The notes under the pieces were generated by a model that was not told the origin of the DNA, ran no database searches, and saw only the letters and a program-made list of their open reading frames with translations. Both the position numbers and the translations under genes were made by a program. Below, one piece after another: positions 25,910-35,294 of a stretch of DNA of 64,000 nucleotides; the stretch's first letter is position 1, and every line of letters begins with the position of its first letter. The stretch is from Grimontia sedimenti (GTDB lineage: Bacteria > Pseudomonadota > Gammaproteobacteria > Enterobacterales > Vibrionaceae). The stretch is from assembly GCF_011045095.1 (NCBI RefSeq), contig NZ_JAALDL010000002.1:248001-312000 (forward strand), written 5' to 3'.

Positions 25910-27214
25910 ATGAAGCTAGGTCAATTAGCAGCACTAACCTCTGTATCACTGCTGCTGGCATCCCCATCTTACGCTGCAACAGAAATCGAGTGGTGGCACG
26001 CGATGGGTGGCAATCTCGGTGAGAAAGTGAACGAGATTGCAGATAAGTTTAATGCAAGCCAAAGCGATTACGTTGTTAAGCCTGTGTACAAAGGCAATTA
26101 CACGGAAACAATGACAGGTGCTGTTGCCGCATTCCGTGCAAAACAGCAACCAGAAATTGTTCAGGTTTTTGAAGTTGGTACTGCGACCATGATGGGCGCG
26201 AAAGGTGCTATCTATCCTGTGTACCAATTGATGGAAAACACCAAAACAGAATTCGACCCTTCTGCTTACCTAGCATCAGTAACCGGTTATTACACCGACA
26301 GCGACGGCAACATGCTGTCTATGCCATTTAACAGTTCTACCCCAGTGCTTTACTACAACAAAGACCTGTTCGCTAAAGCAGGTGTCGAGCCACCAAAAAC
26401 GTGGGAAGAAATGGACGCCGTAGCAGACAAGCTGCTGGCAAACGGTGCGAAATGTGGTTTCACCACGGGCTGGCAATCCTGGACACAAATCGAGAACTTC
26501 GGAGCGCGCCACAATGCACCTATCGCTACTGCTAATAATGGTTTCGACAGCACAGATGCCAAGCTGCTGATCAACGATAAAATCTTCGTTGACCACATCG
26601 CTCAACTGGCAGAATGGCAAAAAGACGGCACCTTTAAATACGGCGGCCGCCGTTCAGACAGTGCGCCACTGTTCTACAGCGGTGAGTGTGCCATGTACAT
26701 CAACTCTTCAGCGTCTTACGCGGGCATTAAAGGCAACGTGAAAGACTTTGAGTTCGGTGTGTCACCATTGCCTTACTACTCCTCTAAGATCAAAACCCCA
26801 CAGAACTCCATCATCGGTGGTGCAACCCTGTGGGTACTGCAAGGCCATGACAAGAAAGACTACGACGGTGTCGCTAAGTTCTTCAAATTCATGTCCAGCG
26901 CGGAAAACCAAGCCGACTGGCATCAGTTCACAGGTTATCTGCCAATCACTCACGCAGCGTACGACCTGAGTAAGAAACAAGGTTTCTACAACGAAAACCC
27001 AGGGACTGACGTGGCGATTGTTCAGATGACATCTGTTGAGCCGACTCCTGCTTCCAAAGGTATTCGCCTCGGTAACTTTGTGCAGATCCGTGATGTGATC
27101 AACGAAGAGCTGGAAAACGTTTGGTCTGGCGAAGCCTCTGCACAAGATGCAATGGATAAAGCCGTTAAGCGCGGAAACGTACTGCTGGCAAAATTCGCAA
27201 AAGCGAACAAGTAA
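25910..27214 (+). CDS. ugpB: UgpB, sn-glycerol-3-phosphate-binding protein
   Basis: A 434-residue periplasmic binding protein for glycerol-3-phosphate and its diesters. The signal peptide ends SYAAT near residue 23. The mature part begins TEIEWWHAMGG and keeps UgpB features such as VQVFEVGTATMM and PFNSSTPVLYYNKD. AAGGAG lies before the ATG. It is the first gene of ugpBAEC. A GC-rich hairpin sits between it and ugpA, which would favour high levels of the binding protein over the membrane parts. Confidence 0.92.
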   Translation: MKLGQLAALTSVSLLLASPSYAATEIEWWHAMGGNLGEKVNEIADKFNASQSDYVVKPVYKGNYTETMTGAVAAFRAKQQPEIVQVFEVGTATMMGAKGAIYPVYQLMENTKTEFDPSAYLASVTGYYTDSDGNMLSMPFNSSTPVLYYNKDLFAKAGVEPPKTWEEMDAVADKLLANGAKCGFTTGWQSWTQIENFGARHNAPIATANNGFDSTDAKLLINDKIFVDHIAQLAEWQKDGTFKYGGRRSDSAPLFYSGECAMYINSSASYAGIKGNVKDFEFGVSPLPYYSSKIKTPQNSIIGGATLWVLQGHDKKDYDGVAKFFKFMSSAENQADWHQFTGYLPITHAAYDLSKKQGFYNENPGTDVAIVQMTSVEPTPASKGIRLGNFVQIRDVINEELENVWSGEASAQDAMDKAVKRGNVLLAKFAKANK

Positions 27215-27231
27215 TACGCTCACCGTAATAC

Positions 27232-27251
27232 CGGGGGGATATATCCCCCCG
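27232..27251 (+). terminator. Intra-operon hairpin between ugpB and ugpA
   Basis: CGGGGGGA-TATA-TCCCCCCG is a perfect stem without a T run after it. It is likely a partial terminator or 3' stabiliser of ugpB mRNA. Confidence 0.6.
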
Positions 27252-27283
27252 CTGATCCACATAATTACAATAAGCAGGTTGTT

Positions 27284-28165
27284 ATGGATAACAAACCCGT
27301 CTTTCACAACGTCTGGTTACCCGTACTGCTGCTCGCCCCTCAATTGGTCATCACTTTTATTTTTTTCCTGTGGCCAGCGGGACAAGCAGTATGGCAATCC
27401 ACGTTATTGGAAGATCCCTTCGGGTTAAGTACAGAATTCGTAGGCTTAGAGAACTTCTTTGAGCTTTTTGAAGACAGTGCTTACTTCTCGTCATTTGGCA
27501 CCACCCTATTCTTCAGCTTCGCAGTCGCAGCATTAGCGCTTTTCGTCTCTTTGCTGCTGGCGGTCATGGCCGACCACATTATCAAAGGCGCCACTGCCTA
27601 TAAGACCTTACTTATCTGGCCTTACGCGGTTGCACCCGCGGTTGCAGGTGTGCTTTGGCTGTTTATGTTTAACCCAACGGTAGGCGTATTGGCACATGCC
27701 ATGGCAGCCGTAGGGATAGACTGGAACCCCTTTATCAACGGGGGCGATGGCATGTTTATGGTTATCGTCGCAGCAACGTGGAAACAGATAAGTTACAACT
27801 TTCTGTTCTTCCTCGCCGGATTGCAGTCTATTCCCCGTTCACTGATCGAAGCGGCAGCGATTGATGGTGCAGGCCCGGCGAAGCGATTCTTTACCATTGT
27901 GTTCCCACTGCTTTCGCCAACCTCTTTCTTCCTTCTGGTCGTGAACTTGGTTTATGCCTTCTTTGACACCTTCGGCGTTATCCATGCAATGACACAAGGT
28001 GGCCCTGGCGACTCGACCACAACGCTGGTTTACAAGGTTTATGCCGATGGCTTTGTGGGACTGAACTTAGGTTCGTCTTCCGCACAGTCTGTCCTTCTGA
28101 TGATTCTGGTCGGCGTGCTGACCGTCATTCAGTTCAAATACGTTGAGAAGAAGGTGGCTTACTGA
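27284..28165 (+). CDS. ugpA: UgpA, glycerol-3-phosphate ABC transporter permease
   Basis: A 293-residue inner-membrane permease of the MalF type with six hydrophobic segments. The EAA loop that contacts UgpC reads [14 protein letters not shown] near residue 190. Second gene of the ugpBAEC operon. Its stop codon shares one base with the ugpE start. Length matches the family. Confidence 0.9.
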   Translation: MDNKPVFHNVWLPVLLLAPQLVITFIFFLWPAGQAVWQSTLLEDPFGLSTEFVGLENFFELFEDSAYFSSFGTTLFFSFAVAALALFVSLLLAVMADHIIKGATAYKTLLIWPYAVAPAVAGVLWLFMFNPTVGVLAHAMAAVGIDWNPFINGGDGMFMVIVAATWKQISYNFLFFLAGLQSIPRSLIEAAAIDGAGPAKRFFTIVFPLLSPTSFFLLVVNLVYAFFDTFGVIHAMTQGGPGDSTTTLVYKVYADGFVGLNLGSSSAQSVLLMILVGVLTVIQFKYVEKKVAY

Positions 28166-29013
28166 TGGTAGAAAGAAGACCGTTACTGACATTCTTCAGC
28201 CACTTCATTCTCATTCTGGGTGTGCTGGCCGTCGCCTTGCCTGTCTGGCTCGCATTGACGGCAGCAACACACGACAGTAAAGAGTTTGTGAGTGGCATGA
28301 CACCGCTTTGGTTCGGTGATCGTGGTTTTGAGGTTTTCCATGAAATCCTCACAGAAGGTACATCACGTGAACTGGATATCAGCGTAGCTGGGATGCTATG
28401 GAACTCGACGTTGATGGCACTTGGAATCGCCTTCGGCAAGCTTTCCATTTCCATTCTGTCAGCCTATGCCGTGGTGTACTTCCGTTTCCCTGGCCGTATG
28501 CTGGCGTTTTGGGTGATCTTCATGACCCTGATGTTACCTGTAGAAGTTCGTATTATGCCGACTTTTCAGGTCATCGCCGATCTCAGCATGCTGAACACCA
28601 TGTCTGGCCTGACTATCCCGCTAATCGCCAGTGCTACCGCGACTTTCCTGTTCCGCCAGTTTTTCATGACGGTACCGGGCGAGTTGTTGGAAGCCGCTCG
28701 AATTGATGGCGCAGGGCCGATCAAATTCTTCTTTGATATTCTCCTGCCGCTTTCGAGAACCAATATCGCAGCACTATTCGTGATTACGTTCATTTACGGC
28801 TGGAACCAATATCTATGGCCTCTGCTGATAACCACCGAAGATAACTACTACACCATCGTGATGAGTATCCAACGCATGTTGGCTGTCGGTGATGGCGAAG
28901 TGGAATGGAACAAGGTGATGGCAACGACGCTACTCGCCATGATCCCGCCTGTACTCGTGGTGCTTGGCATGCAAAGGCTGTTCGTGAAAGGCCTGGTAGA
29001 AACTGAAAAATAA
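28165..29013 (+). CDS. ugpE: UgpE, glycerol-3-phosphate ABC transporter permease
   Basis: A 282-residue permease of the MalG type, partner of UgpA. Six membrane segments are visible; the EAA loop reads EAARIDGAGPIKFF near residue 174. The ATG begins on the last base of the ugpA stop, so the two are translationally coupled. The ATPase gene follows after 33 bases. Confidence 0.9.
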   Translation: MVERRPLLTFFSHFILILGVLAVALPVWLALTAATHDSKEFVSGMTPLWFGDRGFEVFHEILTEGTSRELDISVAGMLWNSTLMALGIAFGKLSISILSAYAVVYFRFPGRMLAFWVIFMTLMLPVEVRIMPTFQVIADLSMLNTMSGLTIPLIASATATFLFRQFFMTVPGELLEAARIDGAGPIKFFFDILLPLSRTNIAALFVITFIYGWNQYLWPLLITTEDNYYTIVMSIQRMLAVGDGEVEWNKVMATTLLAMIPPVLVVLGMQRLFVKGLVETEK

Positions 29014-29046
29014 TAAAGAATTAAGCTTCACACAGAGGATGCGTGA

Positions 29047-30114
29047 ATGGCGACAATGACACTCGACCAAATTAAAAAAGTTTACCCCAACGGTTTTAAA
29101 GCAATTCACGGGGTAGATTTAGACATCGCAGATGGCGAAATGATTGTGCTGGTAGGCCCAAGTGGCTGCGGCAAATCCACTCTACTCCGCATGATTGCTG
29201 GGTTGGAAACCATATCGGACGGCGCCTTATCAATAGGTGGAGACCGCGTAAACGAAAAAGAACCCGGCGAGCGCGACATCGCCATGGTGTTCCAGAACTA
29301 CGCACTATATCCGCACATGACAGTGTTCAATAACATGGCGTATGGCCTGAGAAACCGTGGCGTTCCTAAAGATCAGATAGAAACATCGGTCAACGAAGTG
29401 GCAAAGATGCTGGAGCTTGACCATCTGCTGACCCGCAGACCGTCTCAGCTTTCCGGTGGTCAGCGTCAACGTGTGGCTATGGGGCGTGCCATTGTGCGTC
29501 GTCCAAAAGCGTTTTTGTTTGATGAACCGCTTTCCAACCTCGACGCCAAACTGCGTGTGCAAATGCGCTTGGAAATCAAAAAGCTCCAGCGCTCGCTGAA
29601 TACCACATCTATCTACGTCACCCACGATCAAGTGGAAGCTATGACACTGGCGGATCGTCTGGTGGTACTAAGTGCTGGTAACGTCGAACAGGTTGGCACA
29701 CCGCTGGAAGTTTATGACACCCCTGCCTCTCTGTTCGTAGCGACATTTATTGGCAGCCCGTCGATGAACATTCTTGAAGGCTCAGTGAATGGTGGAAAGC
29801 TGACCTTGAGCAATGGGGAATCCATTACGGATTCGAATCTTGAAGATTGTAGCCTTTACATCGGGTTGCGTCCTGAGCATCTCCAGATTGCCGAGAACCC
29901 GGACAACAAGCAACTCACGATGAAGGTAACACTCACCGAATCTTTGGGTGCAGACTTACTGGTTTACGGTACGCTGGGTGATTCTGACCAGCAAATGACG
30001 CTGCGTGTTGAGGGGCATGTGGTGGTTGAGGATGGCGCATCGTTACCTCTGAATATCGACACTAAAAACATTCACCTGTTCGATAGAGAAACTGAAAAAC
30101 GCATCGAAAGCTAA
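29047..30114 (+). CDS. ugpC: UgpC, glycerol-3-phosphate ABC transporter ATPase
   Basis: A 355-residue ABC ATPase. Walker A is GPSGCGKST (near residue 37), the signature LSGGQRQRVAMGRAIVR (near 135) and Walker B FLFDEPLSNLDAKL. The C-terminal TOBE/regulatory domain (240-355) is of the MalK/UgpC kind, with RPEHLQ. It is the last gene of the operon. The ugpQ phosphodiesterase often found beside it is not here. Confidence 0.9.
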   Translation: MATMTLDQIKKVYPNGFKAIHGVDLDIADGEMIVLVGPSGCGKSTLLRMIAGLETISDGALSIGGDRVNEKEPGERDIAMVFQNYALYPHMTVFNNMAYGLRNRGVPKDQIETSVNEVAKMLELDHLLTRRPSQLSGGQRQRVAMGRAIVRRPKAFLFDEPLSNLDAKLRVQMRLEIKKLQRSLNTTSIYVTHDQVEAMTLADRLVVLSAGNVEQVGTPLEVYDTPASLFVATFIGSPSMNILEGSVNGGKLTLSNGESITDSNLEDCSLYIGLRPEHLQIAENPDNKQLTMKVTLTESLGADLLVYGTLGDSDQQMTLRVEGHVVVEDGASLPLNIDTKNIHLFDRETEKRIES

Positions 30115-30123
30115 CCCCTCTAT

Positions 30124-30171
30124 TTGTCACAATCTGAGCAACTGAGAGATCTCTCGCTTGGATTGTGACAA
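30124..30171. repeat. Long imperfect hairpin after ugpC
   Basis: TTGTCACAATC (30124-30134) and GATTGTGACAA (30161-30171) are perfect complements enclosing a second palindrome, GAGAGATCTCTC (30144-30155). There is no T run. It may act as an RNA 3' structure, or as a protein-binding site. Confidence 0.55.
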
Positions 30172-30306
30172 TCCACTAATTCCAGAGAAAATTTTCGTTT
30201 TTATTCTTCGGTCGCTAACATTACCATTACGACTATAAAATATCTGTAGCGTCAATGCCAAAGAAAGAACGCCACAGAAACAACCTTCGACCAAAAGGAT
30301 TTAAAA

Positions 30307-30840
30307 ATGCGTCGTTCAGCCCTGATCCTCATCGCCACTTTGGTGCCTGGTATTTCGTTTGCGAAAGACATCGAACAACTGGACAAGCTCTGTGTTAGCC
30401 AGAAGTATCACAACTATGTAGATGCCTCGATCACCTGGTACGAAAACCTTGTCGACCTGACTATTAAGAAAGACCCTAAACTGGAAGGCGTTGCGGGTTG
30501 GTTCCTTGAAGGTCGCCGTAACCACTTCATGCTTAACGAAGAAGCGTTTGACTACTATCTGGAAAACGACCCAAGCAAACTTAACTTTGATGCTCCAGTG
30601 GAATCTTGGTTGGATTTGTCTCAAGAGGACGTAAAGATTCTTAGCAGCTCACAAGGCGAACTAGCGGATGCAGCGAAGAAAGTCTTCGAATTCCGTCAGG
30701 GTAAAGCCCACGAAGGTAACTACGATCTTCGCTCGGCTCTCGCATCCCTGCTCAGCCACCCCAAAGAAATCGATGTACCGTTGACTCAGTACAACGATGC
30801 GATGATGAAGCTGGCTGAGACCAGTTGCGATAAGCAATAA
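30307..30840 (+). CDS. Periplasmic protein of unknown function
   Basis: A 177-residue protein with a signal peptide (MRRSALILIATLVPGISFA). The mature part is mostly helical and has two cysteines, one near the start (KLCVSQ) and one near the end (ETSCDKQ), which could form a disulfide. I recognise no family. AAAGGA lies before the ATG. It has its own terminator at 30861-30887, so it is a single-gene unit. A periplasmic location is the only thing the sequence supports. Confidence 0.65.
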   Translation: MRRSALILIATLVPGISFAKDIEQLDKLCVSQKYHNYVDASITWYENLVDLTIKKDPKLEGVAGWFLEGRRNHFMLNEEAFDYYLENDPSKLNFDAPVESWLDLSQEDVKILSSSQGELADAAKKVFEFRQGKAHEGNYDLRSALASLLSHPKEIDVPLTQYNDAMMKLAETSCDKQ

Positions 30841-30860
30841 CAACCGCGCGCTAAGCTTTA

Positions 30861-30887
30861 CAAAGGTCACCTAAATGGTGGCCTTTG
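30861..30887 (+). terminator. Terminator
   Basis: CAAAGG-T-CACC and GGTG-G-CCTTTG form an imperfect stem around TAAAT, just past the stop at 30840. Confidence 0.6.
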
Positions 30888-31003
30888 TCTCAACTCCCAA
30901 GATTTCTACCCTTTGATATCGACCAAGCCCACGTCTTTCCTGTGTTGTAACTTCGGCGAACATCGTGTAGAAAAGCCCATTATTAGAAAATAAAGAACCT
31001 CGG

Positions 31004-32647
31004 ATGGTTACAGAAACTAAGACGGCGGAAGCGTCCCTGGAAAGCCTCCACCGTATTTTTACCGTGCCCGAAGCGCCCGATTCCACCTTGGGCAAAATCG
31101 AGCAGGAAATTTCCCAAAACCTGAATCGCTTTTTGCAGAATCATATTGCTGCGACAGATTCATCTCTCACTGATATCGAAAAAGATTTCAGCAACCCGTT
31201 GATCCCTGAAAAACCAACCTTCGTTTCCGAACACACCGAGTTTTTGCTGGATAAACTGGTTGCCCAATCGGTTCATACCTCATCGCCACGCTTTATTGGT
31301 CACATGACATCAGCGCTCCCCTACTTCCTGATGCCGCTGTCCAAGATCATGATTGGCCTTAACCAGAACACGGTCAAGATCGAAACCTCAAAGGCATTCA
31401 CGCCACTCGAGCGTCAGGTGCTGGGCATGCTCCACAACCTGATTTACGACCGTGATGACCCGTTCTATGAAAGCTGGATGCACAGCGCTGAACACTCCCT
31501 TGGGGCATTTTGCTCCGGCGGGACAATCGCCAATATCACGGCTTTGTGGGTAGCACGCAATGCTGCACTGAAAGCGGATGGCGATTTCAAAGGCGTGGCT
31601 GAAGAAGGTCTGTTCCGCGCCATGCGCCATTATGGCTATGACGATCTGGCTATTCTGGTCTCTGAGCGCGGGCACTATTCCCTGAAGAAGTCTGCTGACG
31701 TGCTTGGTATTGGGCGCCAGTCTCTGGTTGCGATTCCAACCGACGAGAACAACCGAATCCGTATTGATAAGCTCAAAGAGAAAGTTGCTGAGCTGAAAGC
31801 GAAAAACACCAAGGTATTTGCACTGGTTGGCGTTGCTGGCACGACCGAGACCGGGAATATCGACCCGCTTGACGCCATGGCAGAAATTGCTGAGCGTGAA
31901 GGCATTCATTTTCATGTGGATGCAGCCTGGGGCGGTGCAAGTTTGATGTCCAACAACCAGCGACAAAAACTCAAAGGCATTGAACGCGCTGATTCGGTGA
32001 CCATTGATGCACACAAGCAGCTATATGTGCCAATGGGTGCGGGCATGGTGATTTTCAAAGACCCTTCTATGGTCTCTGCGATTGAGCATCACGCCAACTA
32101 CATCCTGCGTAAAGGCTCTAAAGACCTCGGCAGCCACACGCTCGAAGGGTCTCGTAGCGGCATGGCAATGCTGCTGTATGCAAGCTTGAATATCATCGGA
32201 CGCGAAGGCTACGAGCTGCTGATTGATCAAAGCGTCGACAAGGCTGAGTACTTTGCTTCACTTATCGCTGAGCAACCAGACTTTGAAGTGGTAAGTAAGC
32301 CGGAGCTTTGCCTGCTCACATACCGCTTTGTACCAGAAGCAGTTAAGAAAGCGTTCGAAGTTGCCAATGACGCCCAACGTGAAATGCTCCACCAGCACCT
32401 CAACGATCTGACGGTTTTCATTCAAAAGCACCAACGCGAAGCCGGAAACACTTTCGTCTCCCGAACCACGTTAACGCCAGTCCAATTCGACAATCGCGCC
32501 ACTATCGTATTCCGTGTGGTTTTAGCCAACCCGCTTACCACCAAAAACATCCTAGAAGAAGTGTTAGAGGAACAGAGAGCACTGGCAAAACAAAGCACAA
32601 TCGCGTATCCCAAGCTTCTGGAACTTGCCGAACAAATCCTGAATTAA
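31004..32647 (+). CDS. panP: PanP, PLP-dependent aspartate 1-decarboxylase
   Basis: A 547-residue group II PLP decarboxylase. Residues near 300 read HVDAAWGG, and Lys338 in DAHKQLYVP is the expected Schiff-base lysine. Length and sequence fit PanP, which in Vibrio and relatives makes beta-alanine from aspartate for pantothenate and coenzyme A, replacing the pyruvoyl enzyme PanD. Older annotations call this family glutamate decarboxylase, and substrate cannot be proved from sequence. It is cytoplasmic, with its own terminator at 32660-32682. Confidence 0.82.
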   Translation: MVTETKTAEASLESLHRIFTVPEAPDSTLGKIEQEISQNLNRFLQNHIAATDSSLTDIEKDFSNPLIPEKPTFVSEHTEFLLDKLVAQSVHTSSPRFIGHMTSALPYFLMPLSKIMIGLNQNTVKIETSKAFTPLERQVLGMLHNLIYDRDDPFYESWMHSAEHSLGAFCSGGTIANITALWVARNAALKADGDFKGVAEEGLFRAMRHYGYDDLAILVSERGHYSLKKSADVLGIGRQSLVAIPTDENNRIRIDKLKEKVAELKAKNTKVFALVGVAGTTETGNIDPLDAMAEIAEREGIHFHVDAAWGGASLMSNNQRQKLKGIERADSVTIDAHKQLYVPMGAGMVIFKDPSMVSAIEHHANYILRKGSKDLGSHTLEGSRSGMAMLLYASLNIIGREGYELLIDQSVDKAEYFASLIAEQPDFEVVSKPELCLLTYRFVPEAVKKAFEVANDAQREMLHQHLNDLTVFIQKHQREAGNTFVSRTTLTPVQFDNRATIVFRVVLANPLTTKNILEEVLEEQRALAKQSTIAYPKLLELAEQILN

Positions 32648-32659
32648 TCTTCACAAAAG

Positions 32660-32682
32660 AAAGCCGCGAAAGCGGCTTTTTT
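32660..32682 (+). terminator. Terminator of panP
   Basis: AAAGCCGC-GAAA-GCGGCTTT followed by T's. Confidence 0.85.
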
Positions 32683-32740
32683 GTTTCTCACTGCTTACGA
32701 CTCATTGCTGCAACATGCTGATTTCAAATCGCTTGGCTAA

Positions 32741-33181
32741 GTACTGTTTCAAGAATACGGCTTGAAAGAAATCTGGCAGGAAGCCTATGACGAGGTCAAA
32801 GGTGTTGGCTGGGCTGACGTAACCAACTACTTCCTGACCAACAATATCTCCGGTGCCTGGTGTGGTTCTTTCTTTGCCAACACGGAGCGTTGGAATGCGC
32901 TGCCTGATCACTTGAAAGTGCTGTTCAATATGATGATGGATTCGTCGCACTACTACCGTCAACATTGGTACTGGGGCGGTGAAGCGAAGCTCAGAACCAC
33001 AGGCACGAAAATGCAGCTGACCACGATTCCGGACGAGGAGTGGCGTCAGGTTGAACTGGAAGCCTATAAGTTCTGGGACGAAGTGGCTGAAACCAGTCCA
33101 CGGGCAAAACGTGTAGTAGAAATCTTTAAAGAATATGCAGGGGTGATGGAGAAAGCAGGTAAACCTTACCGCTATTCCTGA
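32741..33181 (+). pseudogene. C-terminal remnant of a DctP-type TRAP substrate-binding protein
   Basis: This open stretch codes for about 146 residues matching only the last third of DctP-family TRAP solute-binding proteins (GLKEIWQEAYDE, NISGAWCGSFFANTERW, VVEIFKEYAG). An in-frame TAA lies just before it at 32738-32740, and no signal peptide or start with a ribosome binding site is present. The permease genes dctQ and dctM are also absent. It appears to be the leftover of a deleted TRAP locus. A good terminator still follows at 33205-33244. Confidence 0.75.
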
Positions 33182-33204
33182 GAATTGCGATACCGGAAAT
33201 GAAA

Positions 33205-33244
33205 AAAACCAGCGTTGATAGGCCAATACCGACGCTGGTTTTCC
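33205..33244 (+). terminator. Terminator after the TRAP remnant
   Basis: AACCAGCGT and ACGCTGGTT pair around a 15-base loop, then TTTT. Confidence 0.65.
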
Positions 33245-33547
33245 TCGAGTTTTTACGTTGGCAGATTTAGAGTTCTGCCCTCTCATTAGTTTCCTTCAGC
33301 TGATAAAACCAAATGAAAGAAATGAAAGTCTTTTGGTTCAGAATCAGTCTGTAAGTGGCGGCCTTGCATTACTGACTGATTTTGAACACAGGGGTAATTT
33401 AGTACCTGATGAATAAGAAAACTGTGAGGTAAACAAGAAAGTTCCTTTATGTTTTATGCAGATGCAGCAATTTTGCGAGTCAGGTAATACTGTGGAAATA
33501 AGATCACAGTTGTGCTGAAAAATATGTACACCATTGGGCATTAACCC
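33245..33547. other. Non-coding stretch after the TRAP remnant
   Basis: About 300 bases with no convincing gene. An open frame on the minus strand at 33344-33541 has no ribosome binding site and unusual composition. No RNA gene is recognised. Confidence 0.45.
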
Positions 33548-33967
33548 CTACGTAAAATCCGTGCTACACTCCGCTCTTCCGAGCTCATAGAGCCTCTTTT
33601 CACGTATTTCGCGGCGCGCTTCATTCCATTCCATGATCACTTGCTCCCGGCTTTCACCCCGCCCCATGTCACTGAATAGAAACCTATCAACCGTGTGATT
33701 AAATGCTTCCAGATCCATTTTTTCCTGATACACGACACCCATAAATTCAAAAGCCTGAGACTTCTCTTTATTACTGCCGATAACGGTAAACTGCTGCAGG
33801 GTATCCAGTGCCGCTTCATACTCACACTTGACGATTTGTTGCTCTGTCCCCAGCAACTTGCCATGCACACCATAGGTAGACACATAGCTGCAGCCGGAAA
33901 CCATGCCCATTGTCATCAGACTCAGCAGTAACTTTTCATGAAAATCCTTATCAAAATGAGGCGGCAA
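33548..33967 (-). CDS. Putative lipoprotein of unknown function, probable frameshift at its start
   Basis: The frame codes for 139 residues with a hydrophobic stretch and a lipobox (MVSGC) near residue 26, then a mainly helical domain that I do not recognise. The open frame begins at a TTG whose N terminus (MPPHFDKDFHE) does not suit a signal peptide. An ATG at 33939 with AGGA five bases upstream lies out of frame by one. Restoring one A in the run after that ATG would give MKKLLLSLMTMGMVSGC, a textbook lipoprotein signal. It is either a real indel or a sequence error. Confidence 0.55.
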   Translation of the reverse strand: MPPHFDKDFHEKLLLSLMTMGMVSGCSYVSTYGVHGKLLGTEQQIVKCEYEAALDTLQQFTVIGSNKEKSQAFEFMGVVYQEKMDLEAFNHTVDRFLFSDMGRGESREQVIMEWNEARREIREKRLYELGRAECSTDFT

Positions 33968-34019
33968 ATTTTTGTCGATGACTAAAAAACTTGCAATAAT
34001 CAGGCCGATAAAACAAAAA

Positions 34020-34040
34020 AGCCGGGATTCAATCCCGGCT
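34020..34040 (-). terminator. Terminator of the DUF2947 gene
   Basis: AGCCGGGATT and AATCCCGGCT pair with almost no loop bases, preceded on the plus strand by an A run that gives T's on the minus strand. Confidence 0.75.
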
Positions 34041-34071
34041 CTTCACATCTGATAGTTTGGCACTAAGGCAA

Positions 34072-34542
34072 CTAAGGGCGCTTACCCAACTTCACTGTGC
34101 CATTTTGTTCGAACATCGCCGTTTCTTTGCGTTTGCGGCCTATCAGCAGTGGCTTGTCATCATAGAACAAGAAGTTTTTCCAATACTTCTTGAACATTCC
34201 CCAGCGGGTTTCAACGATGTTGCCTTTGTCGTAACAGAAGTAAACCACCGCATTGTCTTCCCATGGGAAAAACGCCAATACGTCCTCCGGCAAATCGCCT
34301 TCTTCTTCCCAAGGGTGTTGCCAGTCAGATTCTTGCTCCCACACATCACGCATGATCGCCCAGTCGCCTTTACCAAAGTGATCCGGCGTTGGGCTTTGTT
34401 GGCTGACAAAATCGCGCCATAGCTGCCCGCCGCGTTCTTCGGTCATCGGTTTGATGTGCTCGCGGTCTTCTTCGGCAACAGGCATAGACTGGTGCGTGAA
34501 AATCCACTTACGTTTGTATTCTTCAAAGGGAATGTAATTCAT
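34072..34542 (-). CDS. DUF2947 family protein
   Basis: A 156-residue soluble protein that appears to belong to DUF2947, a family I know mainly from Vibrio and relatives and for which no function is known. It opens MNYIPFEEYKRKWIFTHQSM and is rich in Trp and acidic residues, with no membrane segment. It lies 23 bases after torR on the same strand, so it could be co-transcribed with it; the terminator at 34020-34040 would end that transcript. Whether it has any tie to TMAO respiration is open. Confidence 0.7.
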   Translation of the reverse strand: MNYIPFEEYKRKWIFTHQSMPVAEEDREHIKPMTEERGGQLWRDFVSQQSPTPDHFGKGDWAIMRDVWEQESDWQHPWEEEGDLPEDVLAFFPWEDNAVVYFCYDKGNIVETRWGMFKKYWKNFLFYDDKPLLIGRKRKETAMFEQNGTVKLGKRP

Positions 34543-34565
34543 AGTTCTCTCAGAATTCGCGGGAG

Positions 34566-35279
34566 TTATCTCCCCGCGAACATGTAACCCTCGCCATGGA
34601 CAGTAATGAACATTTGCGGTTTTTTTGGTTCAACTTCGATTTTGTTGCGTAAACGTCGAACTAATACATCAATGGTTCTGTCATTTGGCGCATCGACTCG
34701 ATGGCTGATCAAATTCAAGATTCGCTCCCGACTTAATACACGGTTGCGGTTCGCCGTAAACGCCACCAGCATCTCATATTCTGCTTTGGTGAGTTTCACT
34801 GCGTTGTCGCCTTTACTCAGTGCGCGGCGCTCAATGTCGAATGTCCAGCCATTGAAGTTCACGATGTTACCACTTTCTTTTACTGAACTCTGCATATCAG
34901 GCTGAGTATTCGCTTTGGAAATACGCCAGAGCAAATTGCGCACTCGCACAAGAAGTTCTCGTAATTCAAGTGGTTTGGTGCAGTAGTCATCTGCCCCCAT
35001 CTCCAAGCCAACAATACGGTCAATACTGTCAGTTCTCGCGGTGATGAGAATAATACCGACATCGGATTTGCTGCGCAGTTGGCGCGTCAGCATTAACCCA
35101 TCCTCACCAGGCAGGTTGATATCAAGCAGCACCAAGTCAACGTGCTGCTCATTCATAATCTGGTGCATTTCCTTGCCGTCAGCGGCCTGACTGACGTGAT
35201 ATCCCTGTTTTTCGAAGTACGCGCTCACCATAGTGCGAGTCACTGCTTCATCATCTACGACCAAGATGTGATGCGTCAC
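34566..35279 (-). CDS. torR: TorR, TMAO response regulator
   Basis: A 237-residue OmpR-class response regulator. The opening MTHHILVVDDE, Asp53 in LLDINLPGEDGLMLTRQLR, and GLEMGADDYCTKPLELRELLVRV match TorR closely. The winged-helix domain ends TVHGEGYMF. I choose GTG 35279, since TorR proteins start at that point and AGGG lies before it; a GTG at 35294 is also in frame. It is divergent from torC, and the region between holds an array of Tor boxes. Its kinase TorS is not in the window. Confidence 0.9.
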   Translation of the reverse strand: MTHHILVVDDEAVTRTMVSAYFEKQGYHVSQAADGKEMHQIMNEQHVDLVLLDINLPGEDGLMLTRQLRSKSDVGIILITARTDSIDRIVGLEMGADDYCTKPLELRELLVRVRNLLWRISKANTQPDMQSSVKESGNIVNFNGWTFDIERRALSKGDNAVKLTKAEYEMLVAFTANRNRVLSRERILNLISHRVDAPNDRTIDVLVRRLRNKIEVEPKKPQMFITVHGEGYMFAGR

Positions 35280-35294
35280 ATTTACCCTGTTCAC

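Noticed and set aside
33344..33541. 65-codon minus-strand open frame
   Set aside because: No ribosome binding site; odd composition; no sign of selection visible by eye.
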